Shown: positions 50,857 to 58,667, numbered from the stretch's first letter. The stretch is DNA of 58,688 nucleotides from Treponema sp. (GCA_018385415.1 JAHAZA010000071.1:1-58688), one strand, 5' to 3'. The notes: generated by a model not told the origin, from the letters alone. A program made the numbers and translations.

Positions 50857-52716
50857 CTATTTATACAGTTTGTTGAAGTCTTCTTCACGGTGGCACATTT
50901 TCAGAGCTTCCTTTACCAATGGCATATTCTCACGACGGTTGAACTGTAGCAGCGCCCGCTGAAGACGGCGTTCATGACCGCCACGGGCAACGTAAACCTG
51001 TTCAAAGGCGCCGTTGTCTTCTTTCTTCCATGGGTTGAGGCCGGTCCAGTACATGCAGGTTGCAAGGCTTCCTGGAGTTGGATAAAAGTCCTGTACCTGG
51101 TCTGGAACAAAACCTGTTTTCTTGAGATAAAGTGCAACGTCAACTGCGGCACTGAGATCGGCGCCTGGATGACCGGCAATATAATATGGAACAAGATACT
51201 GTTTCATTCCAAGCTCCTTGTTGATGCGCTGGTATTCTTCAGCGAACTGTTCGTAAACCTTGTGTGTTGACTTTCTCATAAGGCGAAGAACGTTGTCGTT
51301 TACGTGTTCAGGTGCAACTTTGAGCTGACCAGAAATGTGATGCTTAACAAGGTCGTAGAAAAAAGTTTTGTCTTTATCCATCATCAGGTAGTCAAAGCGG
51401 ATTCCTGATCTGATGAAAACTTTTTTGACATTTGGAATTGCACGGAGCTTGCCAAGTAATTCAACATAATCAGAGTGATGGACTTTAATATTCGGGCATG
51501 GATTAACGCCAAGACAGTCACGGTTTTTGCATGCGCCGGCTTTCTGCTGTTTTTCGCAGGCGTCGTTTCTAAAGTTTGCAGTCGGACCTCCGATGTCGTG
51601 AATATATCCTTTAAAGTCCGGATCTTTTGTAAGTGCGACAGCTTCTTTGATGATGTTATGGTGGCTGCGGGACTGAATGCGCCGTCCCTGATGGAATGTG
51701 ATTGCACAGAAACTGCAGGCACCAAAACAACCGCGGCAGCTTGTTAAACTGAACTTAACTTCAGACAATGCTGGGATTCCGTTTTTGCCGTTAGGTGCCT
51801 GCTTGTCGTACATTGGATGCCACCTGCGTGTAAATGGAAGTTCGTAAATCTTGTCCATCTCTTCTGTAGAAAGTGGAAGGGCAGGCGGATTTTGAACAAC
51901 GTAACGGGAGTCAGTTTTTTCTATTAATGTGGATGCATTGATGGCATCTGTGTTCTGTTCCTGGATGAGATAGCTTTCTGCGTACTTCTGTTTTGCGTCA
52001 ATGCTGTCGGCTTTTACTTCATCGTATGAGGGAATTAAAACAGGCGCCTTGCCGTTAATCATTTCATTTTCAGGTTTTGAAAAAAGTTCATCGATGTCGA
52101 TCTGCTTTCCAGTGTACCAGCAGGTTCCGCGGACGTTACGGATTTCGCGGGCGGTTTTGCCGGAAGCGAGCTGGGAAGCGATTTCAAGAGTTGAAGTTTC
52201 GCCCATGCCGTATACTAAAAGATCTGCCTTGCTGTCGAGAAGGATGGAGCGTTTGACGGTGTTGGACCAGTAATCGTAGTGTGCACTGCGGCGGAGGCTT
52301 GCTTCGATTCCACCGATGATGACGTTGACACCTTTGAAGGCTTGGCGGATAGCGCCAACATAAGCTATCAAGGCGCGGTCAGGACGATGACCTTTCTCGC
52401 CTCCGTGAGCGTATGCATCTTCAGAACGGGGTTTGTTGTTGGCGGTGTAATTGCTTACCATTGAATCCATGGCGCCGGCAGAAACTAAAAATGCAAGGCG
52501 AGGCTTTCCATAGATTTTGAAAGCCTCAGGATTTTTCCAGTCAGGCTGCGGAAGAATTGCGACAGTGTAACCGTTGGCTTCAAGGAGCCGGCCTAAAAGG
52601 GCAGAAGCGAAACTTGGGTGGTCTACATAACCATCACCTGATACAAATACAAAGTCTACTTCTGAAAGGCCGGAGTTTTTAAAATCAGATTCGTTGGCAA
52701 TTAAAAATTCACGCAT
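50857..52716 (-). CDS. ygiQ: YgiQ-family radical SAM protein
   Basis: 619 residues. The N-terminal part (FVFVSGDGYVDHPSFASALL, VIIGGIEASLRRSAHYDYW) is the family-specific cobalamin-like domain region. The radical SAM cluster is GCFGACSFCAITFHQGR (CxxxCxxC). IHDIGGPTANFRNDAC and later CTGLNP-type and LVPYYIAGHPG segments complete YgiQ. The substrate of the family is not established. The start is preceded by TATAAT only seven bases away and no Shine-Dalgarno. Confidence 0.93.
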   Translation of the reverse strand: MREFLIANESDFKNSGLSEVDFVFVSGDGYVDHPSFASALLGRLLEANGYTVAILPQPDWKNPEAFKIYGKPRLAFLVSAGAMDSMVSNYTANNKPRSEDAYAHGGEKGHRPDRALIAYVGAIRQAFKGVNVIIGGIEASLRRSAHYDYWSNTVKRSILLDSKADLLVYGMGETSTLEIASQLASGKTAREIRNVRGTCWYTGKQIDIDELFSKPENEMINGKAPVLIPSYDEVKADSIDAKQKYAESYLIQEQNTDAINASTLIEKTDSRYVVQNPPALPLSTEEMDKIYELPFTRRWHPMYDKQAPNGKNGIPALSEVKFSLTSCRGCFGACSFCAITFHQGRRIQSRSHHNIIKEAVALTKDPDFKGYIHDIGGPTANFRNDACEKQQKAGACKNRDCLGVNPCPNIKVHHSDYVELLGKLRAIPNVKKVFIRSGIRFDYLMMDKDKTFFYDLVKHHISGQLKVAPEHVNDNVLRLMRKSTHKVYEQFAEEYQRINKELGMKQYLVPYYIAGHPGADLSAAVDVALYLKKTGFVPDQVQDFYPTPGSLATCMYWTGLNPWKKEDNGAFEQVYVARGGHERRLQRALLQFNRRENMPLVKEALKMCHREEDFNKLYK

Positions 52717-52723
52717 TGAAACT

Positions 52724-52729
52724 ATTATA
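52724..52729 (-). promoter_or_regulatory. Leaderless-type -10 box of ygiQ
   Basis: Minus-strand TATAAT ends seven bases before the ATG at 52716; -35 is weak (TTCATT, 17-bp spacer). Confidence 0.55.
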
Positions 52730-52789
52730 CACTACGAAGGATTTTTAATGAATAATGGATTATAAAAGATTTGAATGAATTTTAAATTC

Positions 52790-52995
52790 TTAGAATTCAT
52801 CTGAAAGTTTAATTTGATTCTTACTGTGAGCTTTAGCGTAGTACAAAGCTTTGTCAGTGCAATCAAGCCAGAAATTTTCTTTAATGCGGCAATTCCAGCG
52901 CTGAGAGTCAAAACTTCATCACCGTGTATATGTCCGTATTTGTCGTTGATTTTTGTAAACTCGCAATTTAGAAAAACATAATTAAATATAATTCC
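52790..52995 (-). pseudogene. Remnant of a GGDEF (diguanylate cyclase) gene
   Basis: On the minus strand GIIFNYVFLNCEFTKINDKY continues to GHIHGDEVL, the first half of a GGDEF domain, and is joined directly to TLSAGIAAL, skipping some 80-90 residues including the GG(D/E)EF loop. A frameshift follows, after which KENFWLDCTDKALYYAKAHS and KNQIKLSDEF reach a stop at 52790. It is therefore a deletion plus frameshift relic, not a functional gene. The rest of the 390-base gap up to 53106 contains only AT-rich sequence and the promoter region of the next gene. Confidence 0.8.
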
Positions 52996-53106
52996 TGCAG
53001 TATAGAATTAAAAAATTAAATCTGATAAATTGAAACATCGTTTTACTTATTTTTTTACTTCTGAGAGTTGATCGTATTTATTACATATTGAAGGAAATTT
53101 TATCAA

Positions 53107-54228
53107 ATGGAAAAATCTAAAGTTTATTTTACAGACTTTCGTGTAACAAAAGATGGTGGTCTTACTGACAAATTAAAAATGCTTATGAAAAAAGCTGGAA
53201 TTGGGGAAATTGATTTTGAAGGAAAATTTACCGCAATTAAAATGCATTTTGGTGAAGACGGAAATCTTTCATTCCTTCGCCCTGATTACGCACGTGCAGT
53301 TGCAGAGGTTGTAAAGGAATTTGGCGGTAAACCATATTTGACTGACTGTAACACACTTTATCCTGGTTGTAGAAAAAATGCCCTTGAACATATGTCTGTT
53401 GCTGCAAAGCATGGATTCAATGAACTTACAACAGGCTGTCAGATTATTATCGGTGACGGCTTAAAGGGAACTGACGACATTGAAGTTCCTGTTAAAAATG
53501 GTGAAGTTTGTAAAACTGCTATGATCGGCCGCGGTATAATGGACTGTGATATTTTTATCAGCCTTGCTCACTTTAAAGGTCACGAAGCTACAGGCTTTGG
53601 CGGTGCTATCAAGAATGTAGGTATGGGATGCGGAAGCCGTGCAGGTAAAATGATTCAGCATAACAGCGGAAAGCCTTTGGTAAATGCAGATAACTGTCGT
53701 GGCTGTAAGCTCTGTGCAAAAGAATGTGGAAGTGACGCAATCATTTACGAAAATAAAAAAGCCCGCATTGATCAGGATCTCTGTAAAGGCTGCGGACGCT
53801 GCATTGGTGCATGTAACTTTGATGCAATCTATAATCCAAACGAAGGCGCTATGGAAGACCTTGGAAAGAAGATGGCAGAATATACACAGGCAGTTGTTCA
53901 GGACAAGCCAAGCTTCTATATCAACATGGTACTTGATGTAAGCCCATGGTGTGACTGTCACGCATTCAATGATGCGCCAATCATTCCAAACGTAGGAATG
54001 GCAGTAAGCTTTGATCCGGTTGCTCTCGATCAGGCTTGTTCAGATCTCTGTAACAAAATGCATCCTGTTACAAACTCACGCATTGGCGATAACCTTGCTC
54101 AGGGCTTGATAACATCCGGCAGCATCTGGAAAGATTCAACACCTGCAAGTGTATGGGACAGCCAGCTTATTCATGGAGAAAAGATTGGTCTTGGAAGCCG
54201 CGAATATGAATTGGTGATTGTAAAATAG
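53107..54228 (+). CDS. DUF362 protein with internal 2x[4Fe-4S] ferredoxin
   Basis: 373 residues. DUF362 blocks: FTAIKMHFGEDGNLSFLRP, YLTDCNTLYPGCRKNALEH, ISLAHFKGHEATGFGGAIKN and GMGCGSRAGK. The ferredoxin is internal: CRGCKLCAKECG and CKGCGRCIGACN (about residues 197-240), with a further 130 residues containing DVSPWCDCH and FDPVALDQACSDLC. The layout differs from the protein at 21349, where the ferredoxin is terminal. It probably carries electrons in the cytoplasm; the reaction is unknown. AAGGA precedes the start; a strong terminator follows at 54390. Confidence 0.92.
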   Translation: MEKSKVYFTDFRVTKDGGLTDKLKMLMKKAGIGEIDFEGKFTAIKMHFGEDGNLSFLRPDYARAVAEVVKEFGGKPYLTDCNTLYPGCRKNALEHMSVAAKHGFNELTTGCQIIIGDGLKGTDDIEVPVKNGEVCKTAMIGRGIMDCDIFISLAHFKGHEATGFGGAIKNVGMGCGSRAGKMIQHNSGKPLVNADNCRGCKLCAKECGSDAIIYENKKARIDQDLCKGCGRCIGACNFDAIYNPNEGAMEDLGKKMAEYTQAVVQDKPSFYINMVLDVSPWCDCHAFNDAPIIPNVGMAVSFDPVALDQACSDLCNKMHPVTNSRIGDNLAQGLITSGSIWKDSTPASVWDSQLIHGEKIGLGSREYELVIVK

Positions 54229-54247
54229 CCGAGGTGCAGGTAATTTC

Positions 54248-54355
54248 AGGCGTGATGGTATTGCGATGAATGGTGGTGCTGCCAGGCGTGGATGTACCAA
54301 AAGGCGTGTGGGTACCAAAAGGCGTGGATGTACCAAAAGGCGTGGATGTACCTGC
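54248..54355. repeat. 18-bp tandem repeats
   Basis: Six 18-bp periods: four good copies of AGGCGTGGATGTACCAAA (54284-54355, the last ending in TGC) preceded by two decayed ones. The units abut without spacers, so this is not a CRISPR. Read on the minus strand they encode a GTSTPF hexapeptide, but no start or ribosome site supports a gene there. Confidence 0.85.
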
Positions 54356-54389
54356 AGGGGGCGGGACGCGAGGTTGTACCTTGAAATTT

Positions 54390-54432
54390 ACGCAGAAATT
54401 GCGATTTTGTCGTGATTTCTGCGTATTTTTTT
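54390..54432 (+). terminator. Terminator after the DUF362 gene
   Basis: ACGCAGAAAT and ATTTCTGCGT form a perfect stem with inner CGA/TCG pairs, then eight T. The arm motif CGCAGAAA recurs at 54498-54506 (complement) and 54567-54575. The stretch from 54433 to 54628 is otherwise T-rich and holds no gene I can support. Confidence 0.88.
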
Positions 54433-54628
54433 TGCTTTGAGATTTTTTTTGTTGTCGTTTTAGCGCGGATTTTTTATTTTTAGTATACATTTCATTTATT
54501 TCTGCGATAAATTTGTTGGTTTTTCTTATTTTTCCCTTTCTTTTCTATATTTTTGGTTTGTGATTACGCAGAAAACCATGAAAAATCTTAATTTAATTAG
54601 TAAATTTGCCGGTACAAGTAAAATCCGC

Positions 54629-54653
54629 GCGTTGCAGGTAGTACCTGCAACGC
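54629..54653. repeat. 25-bp perfect inverted repeat
   Basis: GCGTTGCAGGTA, one central G, TACCTGCAACGC. It lies in a 130-base GC-richer island just upstream of the nuclease-like gene. The core TGCAGGTAGTACC is repeated 36 bases downstream. Confidence 0.8.
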
Positions 54654-54665
54654 TAGTGAAGCCAC

Positions 54666-54699
54666 CAGTGCAGGTAGTACCGCCACTGCTAGTACTACC
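54666..54699. repeat. Second palindrome of the same island
   Basis: CAGTGCAGGTA-G-TACCGCCACTG (two mismatches) overlaps an alternative pairing of GGTAGTAC with GTACTACC. It shares TGCAGGTAGTACC with the palindrome at 54629-54653. Confidence 0.65.
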
Positions 54700-54744
54700 A
54701 CCATCGTCGCCCTGCAAATATCTGCAGATTTACAAAGGACATGT

Positions 54745-55572
54745 ATGCGTAAAATCGAGGACCTTGAACCGTTTTCTATAGAGCAGTTGCTGGACGACCG
54801 ATGTCAAAAGCTCAAAGCCCTTTTGAAAGCGAAACAGTTGAAGGTTAAGCGAAGTATTGAAGGCAGATTGCGAATTGCAAGAAGTCATGGCACATATCAA
54901 TATTGTGTTGTAACTGACAAGACGGACAAGAACGGGAAGTACATTCCTAAAAGTGAAACCGTGCTTCCAAAAATGCTGGCACAAAAAGAGTATGAGCAAA
55001 AATTAATTCCTTCACTTAAGAATGAAATAAAATTATTAACGACATTCCTTGCTAAGTGGAATGATAATTCACTGAATGAAGTTTATGAAAAAATGAACGA
55101 GGCAAAAAAAGAATTTGTTGAGCCTGTGATTTTAAGTGACGAGGAATTTGTTCGTCAATGGAATTCTGTAGAGTACAAAAAGCGGGCTGAAAAGGATGAT
55201 TGTAAAATGGTTACGGGGCGTGGGGAACTTGTGCGTTCTAAGTCGGAGGTGATAATTGCTGATACACTTGCCCGTTATAAAATTCCTTATAGGTATGAGA
55301 TGCCGTTGGTGGTTAAGACTAATGGATTGGAGAGGAGGGAATTTCGGCCTGATTTTTGTTGTCTTCGTGTTCGGGATCGAAAAGAATTTTTGTGGGAACA
55401 TTTTGGAATGATGAGTGATAGTGAGTATGCATCTTCGGCTGTAAAAAAAATTCAAGTTTATCAGCATAATGGAATTTTTATTGGAGACAGACTTCTTGTG
55501 AGTTTTGAGAATTATAATAATCCTTTGACGGTAAAGACAGTTGAGGGTATAATTAAAAAGTGGCTTTTATGA
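54745..55572 (+). CDS. PD-(D/E)XK nuclease-like protein
   Basis: 275 residues. The N-terminal half (about 1-125) is charged and helical, likely coiled coil. The second half has SKSEVIIADTLARYKIPYRYEM (E168 in the first helix), RREFRPDFCCL (D203) and KEFLWEHFGMMSDSEYA (E218, H219), a pattern of E, PD and ExH seen in PD-(D/E)XK-fold nucleases where the last Lys is replaced. The gene follows AAGGA and stands just after a cluster of palindromes. No partner methylase or helicase is adjacent. It is probably an accessory nuclease; no named family is recognised. Confidence 0.7.
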   Translation: MRKIEDLEPFSIEQLLDDRCQKLKALLKAKQLKVKRSIEGRLRIARSHGTYQYCVVTDKTDKNGKYIPKSETVLPKMLAQKEYEQKLIPSLKNEIKLLTTFLAKWNDNSLNEVYEKMNEAKKEFVEPVILSDEEFVRQWNSVEYKKRAEKDDCKMVTGRGELVRSKSEVIIADTLARYKIPYRYEMPLVVKTNGLERREFRPDFCCLRVRDRKEFLWEHFGMMSDSEYASSAVKKIQVYQHNGIFIGDRLLVSFENYNNPLTVKTVEGIIKKWLL

Positions 55573-55599
55573 GTCGTTGTTTTGAAGAGAGGAAAAATT

Positions 55600-56562
55600 A
55601 TGAAAAAGTTTTTATGTTTGATTGCATTCGCATTTGTTTCGATTGCAGGAATTTTTGCTGCACCATCTGAATCACTTATTGCCGCTGCAAAAAGAGGTGA
55701 TTACAACACTTTTGAGCAGCTTGTAAAAAAAGGTGCATCTTTGAACGAAGTGTCTTCATCTGGTCTAACATTACAATGTGCGCTGGCTTATTTTTCAGAT
55801 GAGGATTTTGAAAAAGCCTGCAAGCTGTTGAATAAAAAAAAATTTGATTTTAACAAGCCGACTAATGAAGGTATAACTCTTGCTTATCTTCTGGCATATT
55901 CATACAGTTATGAAAAGTTGAAAACACTTCTCACATATAAACCAGTGTTAGATTTAAAAACAGACGAGAACGACGTGACTCCAATTTCTGCAACTCAATT
56001 TGGAACATTTAAATTTTATTCTGGCCAGAAAGTTGATATGGCAAATTTCGATAAAGCAGAATCAGTACGGGAACTTCTTATTGAAAATGGTTCTCCAGAA
56101 TTTGAGGTTTTGCCATTATCGATTTATTACTTTGGTAATTTTCAATACTGTTTTATTTCTGTAGTTAAGGGAATGTTTCCTTTTTTACCTCATTCGTATT
56201 TTAACACCGAAGATATGTTTGAATTTAGTGAGGTTAACGGACAACAATGGGCTGCTGTATCTAAGGAAAAATTAAAATGGATAATGAACGATTGTGGATT
56301 AGATGGAACAATCAGAGAGTACACTGATCCTGAATCTATTTGTGATGAAATTAAAAATGTAATTGAAAGTGATCACGGTTATATTGTTATTGCTCAGACA
56401 GCAAACAATCCACTTTGTCCATTTCAATGGGTCACTGTAGAAAATGCTGAAGGTTTTGATCCAGAATCAAAGCTGAAAGTATTTTGTCCAGACAGCCATT
56501 ATGAATTTATGGAATATCAGATTAAAGATATTTCAATGCTCGTTACAATCCAGATTGATTAA
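55600..56562 (+). CDS. Secreted ankyrin-repeat protein
   Basis: 320 residues from the ATG at 55600, which follows AGAGGA; a TTG at 55582 lacks a ribosome site. A signal peptide (IAGIFA) is followed by three or four ankyrin repeats (SLIAAAKRGDYNTFEQLVKKGA, SLNEVSSSGLTLQCALAY, KPTNEGITLAYLLAY). The C-terminal 150 residues (about 170-320) are a different domain with FQYCFISVVKG, HGYIVIAQTANNPLCPFQWVTVEN and many aromatic residues; I do not recognise it. It may be a periplasmic or surface protein. Confidence 0.78.
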   Translation: MKKFLCLIAFAFVSIAGIFAAPSESLIAAAKRGDYNTFEQLVKKGASLNEVSSSGLTLQCALAYFSDEDFEKACKLLNKKKFDFNKPTNEGITLAYLLAYSYSYEKLKTLLTYKPVLDLKTDENDVTPISATQFGTFKFYSGQKVDMANFDKAESVRELLIENGSPEFEVLPLSIYYFGNFQYCFISVVKGMFPFLPHSYFNTEDMFEFSEVNGQQWAAVSKEKLKWIMNDCGLDGTIREYTDPESICDEIKNVIESDHGYIVIAQTANNPLCPFQWVTVENAEGFDPESKLKVFCPDSHYEFMEYQIKDISMLVTIQID

Positions 56563-56599
56563 AATATAGCCATTCCCGGGTTAAGAGTTAGAATAGAAC

Positions 56600-56650
56600 G
56601 ATGAAATTCAGGAAAACCGTCCTGTAGAAAAGGTAAGCTGGTATATGGCA
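56600..56650 (+). pseudogene. Fragment of a formylglycine-generating-enzyme (SUMF1) domain gene
   Basis: The frame reads NDEIQENRPVEKVSWYMA; RPVEKVSWYDA is a hallmark of FGE-sulfatase domain proteins. An in-frame stop precedes it at 56594 and similarity ends just after, so it is a short relic. The rest of 56563-56820 contains no gene that I can support. Confidence 0.5.
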
Positions 56651-56824
56651 AGTGTGCCGTGTCTTTTCGTGGCAGCAGCTCCCTGTCTGCAAGGAAATTA
56701 TTATCAACCTCCGCAAGCAACAACTGCAATGATTCTGTCAAAAGTCATAAGCAACTATCCCTCAATAATTGTAAAACCTAAAAAAATTCTATATATTTAT
56801 AGTAGAAATTGTACATTTTGAAAT

Positions 56825-56952
56825 GCGTTAGGGATTGTAGGGGCGCGAAGGCGGCCACCGCAGGAGCGAGCGAAGGCGAGCGACGAGGAGGCTGGAGCGA
56901 CAGCGGAACCCCGAAAAGCCCGACCCTGCGAAGCGGGGGAACGCCCAAGGAG
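56825..56952. repeat. GC-rich intergenic block upstream of gpmI
   Basis: Starts GCGTTAGGGATTGTAGGGGC and ends GCGGGGGAACGCCCAAGG. It contains GAGCGAGCG-type short repeats and is clearly far richer in G and C than any neighbour. Blocks with GCGAAGCGGGGGAACGCC occur as dispersed intergenic repeats in some Treponema and Clostridia genomes, to my recollection. Its last bases supply the Shine-Dalgarno of gpmI. Confidence 0.6.
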
Positions 56953-56959
56953 AATATAA

Positions 56960-58618
56960 ATGGCAGACACGATGCATGCTTTGGAAAAAAATCCAAATTG
57001 GAAAGGACGCCGGGGACCAGTTGTTCTGGTTATTATGGACGGTGTTGGTTATGGTAAATATGAAGAAGGGGATGCTGTAAAGGCTTCGAAAATGAAGTAT
57101 TTGGACTGGTTCCACAAAAACTGTCCACACACACAGCTTAAGGCTCACGGAACTGCTGTTGGTCTTCCAAGTGACGATGATATGGGTAACTCTGAAGTTG
57201 GTCACAATGCTATTGGTTGTGGTCGTGTTTTTGCTCAGGGTGCTAAGCTGGTTGGTGAATCTATTTCTTCTGGCACAATGTTTGAAGGTGCAACATGGAA
57301 GAAACTTGTAAAAAATGTTCAGGATAAAAACTCTACTTTCCACTTGATGGGATTGGTTTCTGACGGTAACGTTCACTCACACATTGATCACCTTAAGGCT
57401 ATGATTGCTCAGGCTCACAAAGAAGGTGTAAAAACTTTGCGTGTTCATGCTTTGCTTGATGGTCGTGATGTTCCTCCAACTTCTGCTTTGGAATATTTTG
57501 AACCACTTGAAAAATATCTTGCTGAATTTACTGATGTTGATTACCAGATTGCTTCTGGTGGCGGACGTATGTACATTACTATGGACCGTTACGGTGCTGA
57601 CTGGTCTATGGTTGAACGCGGATGGCACGCTCATGTTTTGGCTGATGGTCGTCAGTTTGCTTCTGCTACTGAAGCTATCAATACTTATCGTTCTGAAAAT
57701 GCTGGTCTTTTGGATCAGGATATGCATGAATTTGTTATTGCAAAAGATGGAAAACCTGTTGGACCAATCGTTGACGGCGACTCTGTAATCTTCTTTAACT
57801 TCCGTGGTGACCGTTCTCTTGAAATTACTGCTGCATTTGAAGAAGACAACTTCCCTCACTTTGACCGTGTACGCCGCCCAGCTGTTGAATACGCTGGAAT
57901 GATGGAATATGACGGTGATAACCACAAACCTGCTCAGTTCCTTGTAAACCCACCTTCAATTGACCGCACAATGGGTGAATATCTTACAAAATCTGGTGTA
58001 CATTTGATGGCAATTTCTGAAACACAGAAATATGGTCACGTAACATACTTCTTCAACGGAAACCGCCCTGGTGAATTTGATAAAAATCTTGAAACTTATG
58101 TGGAAATTCCTAGTGATGTTGTTCCTTTCGAACAGCGTCCCTGGATGAAATGTGCTGAAATCACAGACAAAGTTATTGAAGCTATTGAATCTGGAAAATA
58201 TGACCACATCCGTTTGAACTATCCTAACGGAGACATGGTTGGACACACTGGTGTATTCAACGCTGTTTGCTGTTCTATGGAAGGAATGGATTTACAGCTT
58301 GGTCGTCTTAAGGCTGCAATTGAAAAGGCAGGTGGTATCCTCTGTCTTACAGCTGACCACGGAAACAGTGATGATATGTACGAACACAAAAAAGACGGTT
58401 CTGTTGCAATGGGTGCAGACGGCGAACCAAAACCAAAGACATCCCACTCATTGAACCCAGTTCCAGGTATTATTTATGACCCTGAATATAAAGGGGAATA
58501 TGAGCTTGAACTCAACAGCGGTTTGGGAATCTCTAGCTGGCCAAGCACACTTATGCAGCTAATGGGATTCATTCCACCAAGTGACTATGACAAATCAATG
58601 CTCAACCTGACAAAGTAA
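56960..58618 (+). CDS. gpmI: 2,3-bisphosphoglycerate-independent phosphoglycerate mutase
   Basis: 552 residues. The alkaline-phosphatase-type metal site begins VLVIMDGVGYGKYEEGDAV; the catalytic Ser is in MGNSEVGHNAIGCGR; the second metal group is LNYPNGDMVGHTG and LTADHGNSDD; TSHSLNPVPG closes the site. It interconverts 3- and 2-phosphoglycerate in glycolysis, feeding enolase and then pyruvate phosphate dikinase. A stop codon directly before the ATG fixes the start, and AAGGAG lies eight bases upstream inside the GC-rich block. Codon use is that of a highly expressed gene. Confidence 0.97.
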   Translation: MADTMHALEKNPNWKGRRGPVVLVIMDGVGYGKYEEGDAVKASKMKYLDWFHKNCPHTQLKAHGTAVGLPSDDDMGNSEVGHNAIGCGRVFAQGAKLVGESISSGTMFEGATWKKLVKNVQDKNSTFHLMGLVSDGNVHSHIDHLKAMIAQAHKEGVKTLRVHALLDGRDVPPTSALEYFEPLEKYLAEFTDVDYQIASGGGRMYITMDRYGADWSMVERGWHAHVLADGRQFASATEAINTYRSENAGLLDQDMHEFVIAKDGKPVGPIVDGDSVIFFNFRGDRSLEITAAFEEDNFPHFDRVRRPAVEYAGMMEYDGDNHKPAQFLVNPPSIDRTMGEYLTKSGVHLMAISETQKYGHVTYFFNGNRPGEFDKNLETYVEIPSDVVPFEQRPWMKCAEITDKVIEAIESGKYDHIRLNYPNGDMVGHTGVFNAVCCSMEGMDLQLGRLKAAIEKAGGILCLTADHGNSDDMYEHKKDGSVAMGADGEPKPKTSHSLNPVPGIIYDPEYKGEYELELNSGLGISSWPSTLMQLMGFIPPSDYDKSMLNLTK

Positions 58619-58640
58619 ACTTTGCAGGTTAGCATTATCA

Positions 58641-58667
58641 TATCTGGACAGCTTGCGCTGCCAGATA
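58641..58667 (+). terminator. Hairpin downstream of gpmI
   Basis: TATCTGG and CCAGATA with inner CAGC/GCTG pairs and a bulged A. No T-run follows within the window, so termination is uncertain. Confidence 0.5.

Noticed and set aside
53461..53961. 166-aa minus-strand frame
   Set aside because: Shadow of the DUF362 ferredoxin gene on the plus strand.
54284..54355. Possible CRISPR array
   Set aside because: Units are 18 bp and directly abutting with no spacers; no cas gene is nearby.
54167..54490. 107-aa minus-strand frame with GTSTPF repeats
   Set aside because: No ribosome site, overlaps the DUF362 3' end, and the repeat is better explained as non-coding DNA.
54629..54699. Integron attC sites
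   Set aside because: No convincing GTTRRRY and RYYYAAC core pair, and no integrase in the window.
56828..57376. 182-aa minus-strand frame through the GC-rich block and gpmI
   Set aside because: It overlaps a certain gene and has no start context; its frame is open because the GC-rich segment has few stops.
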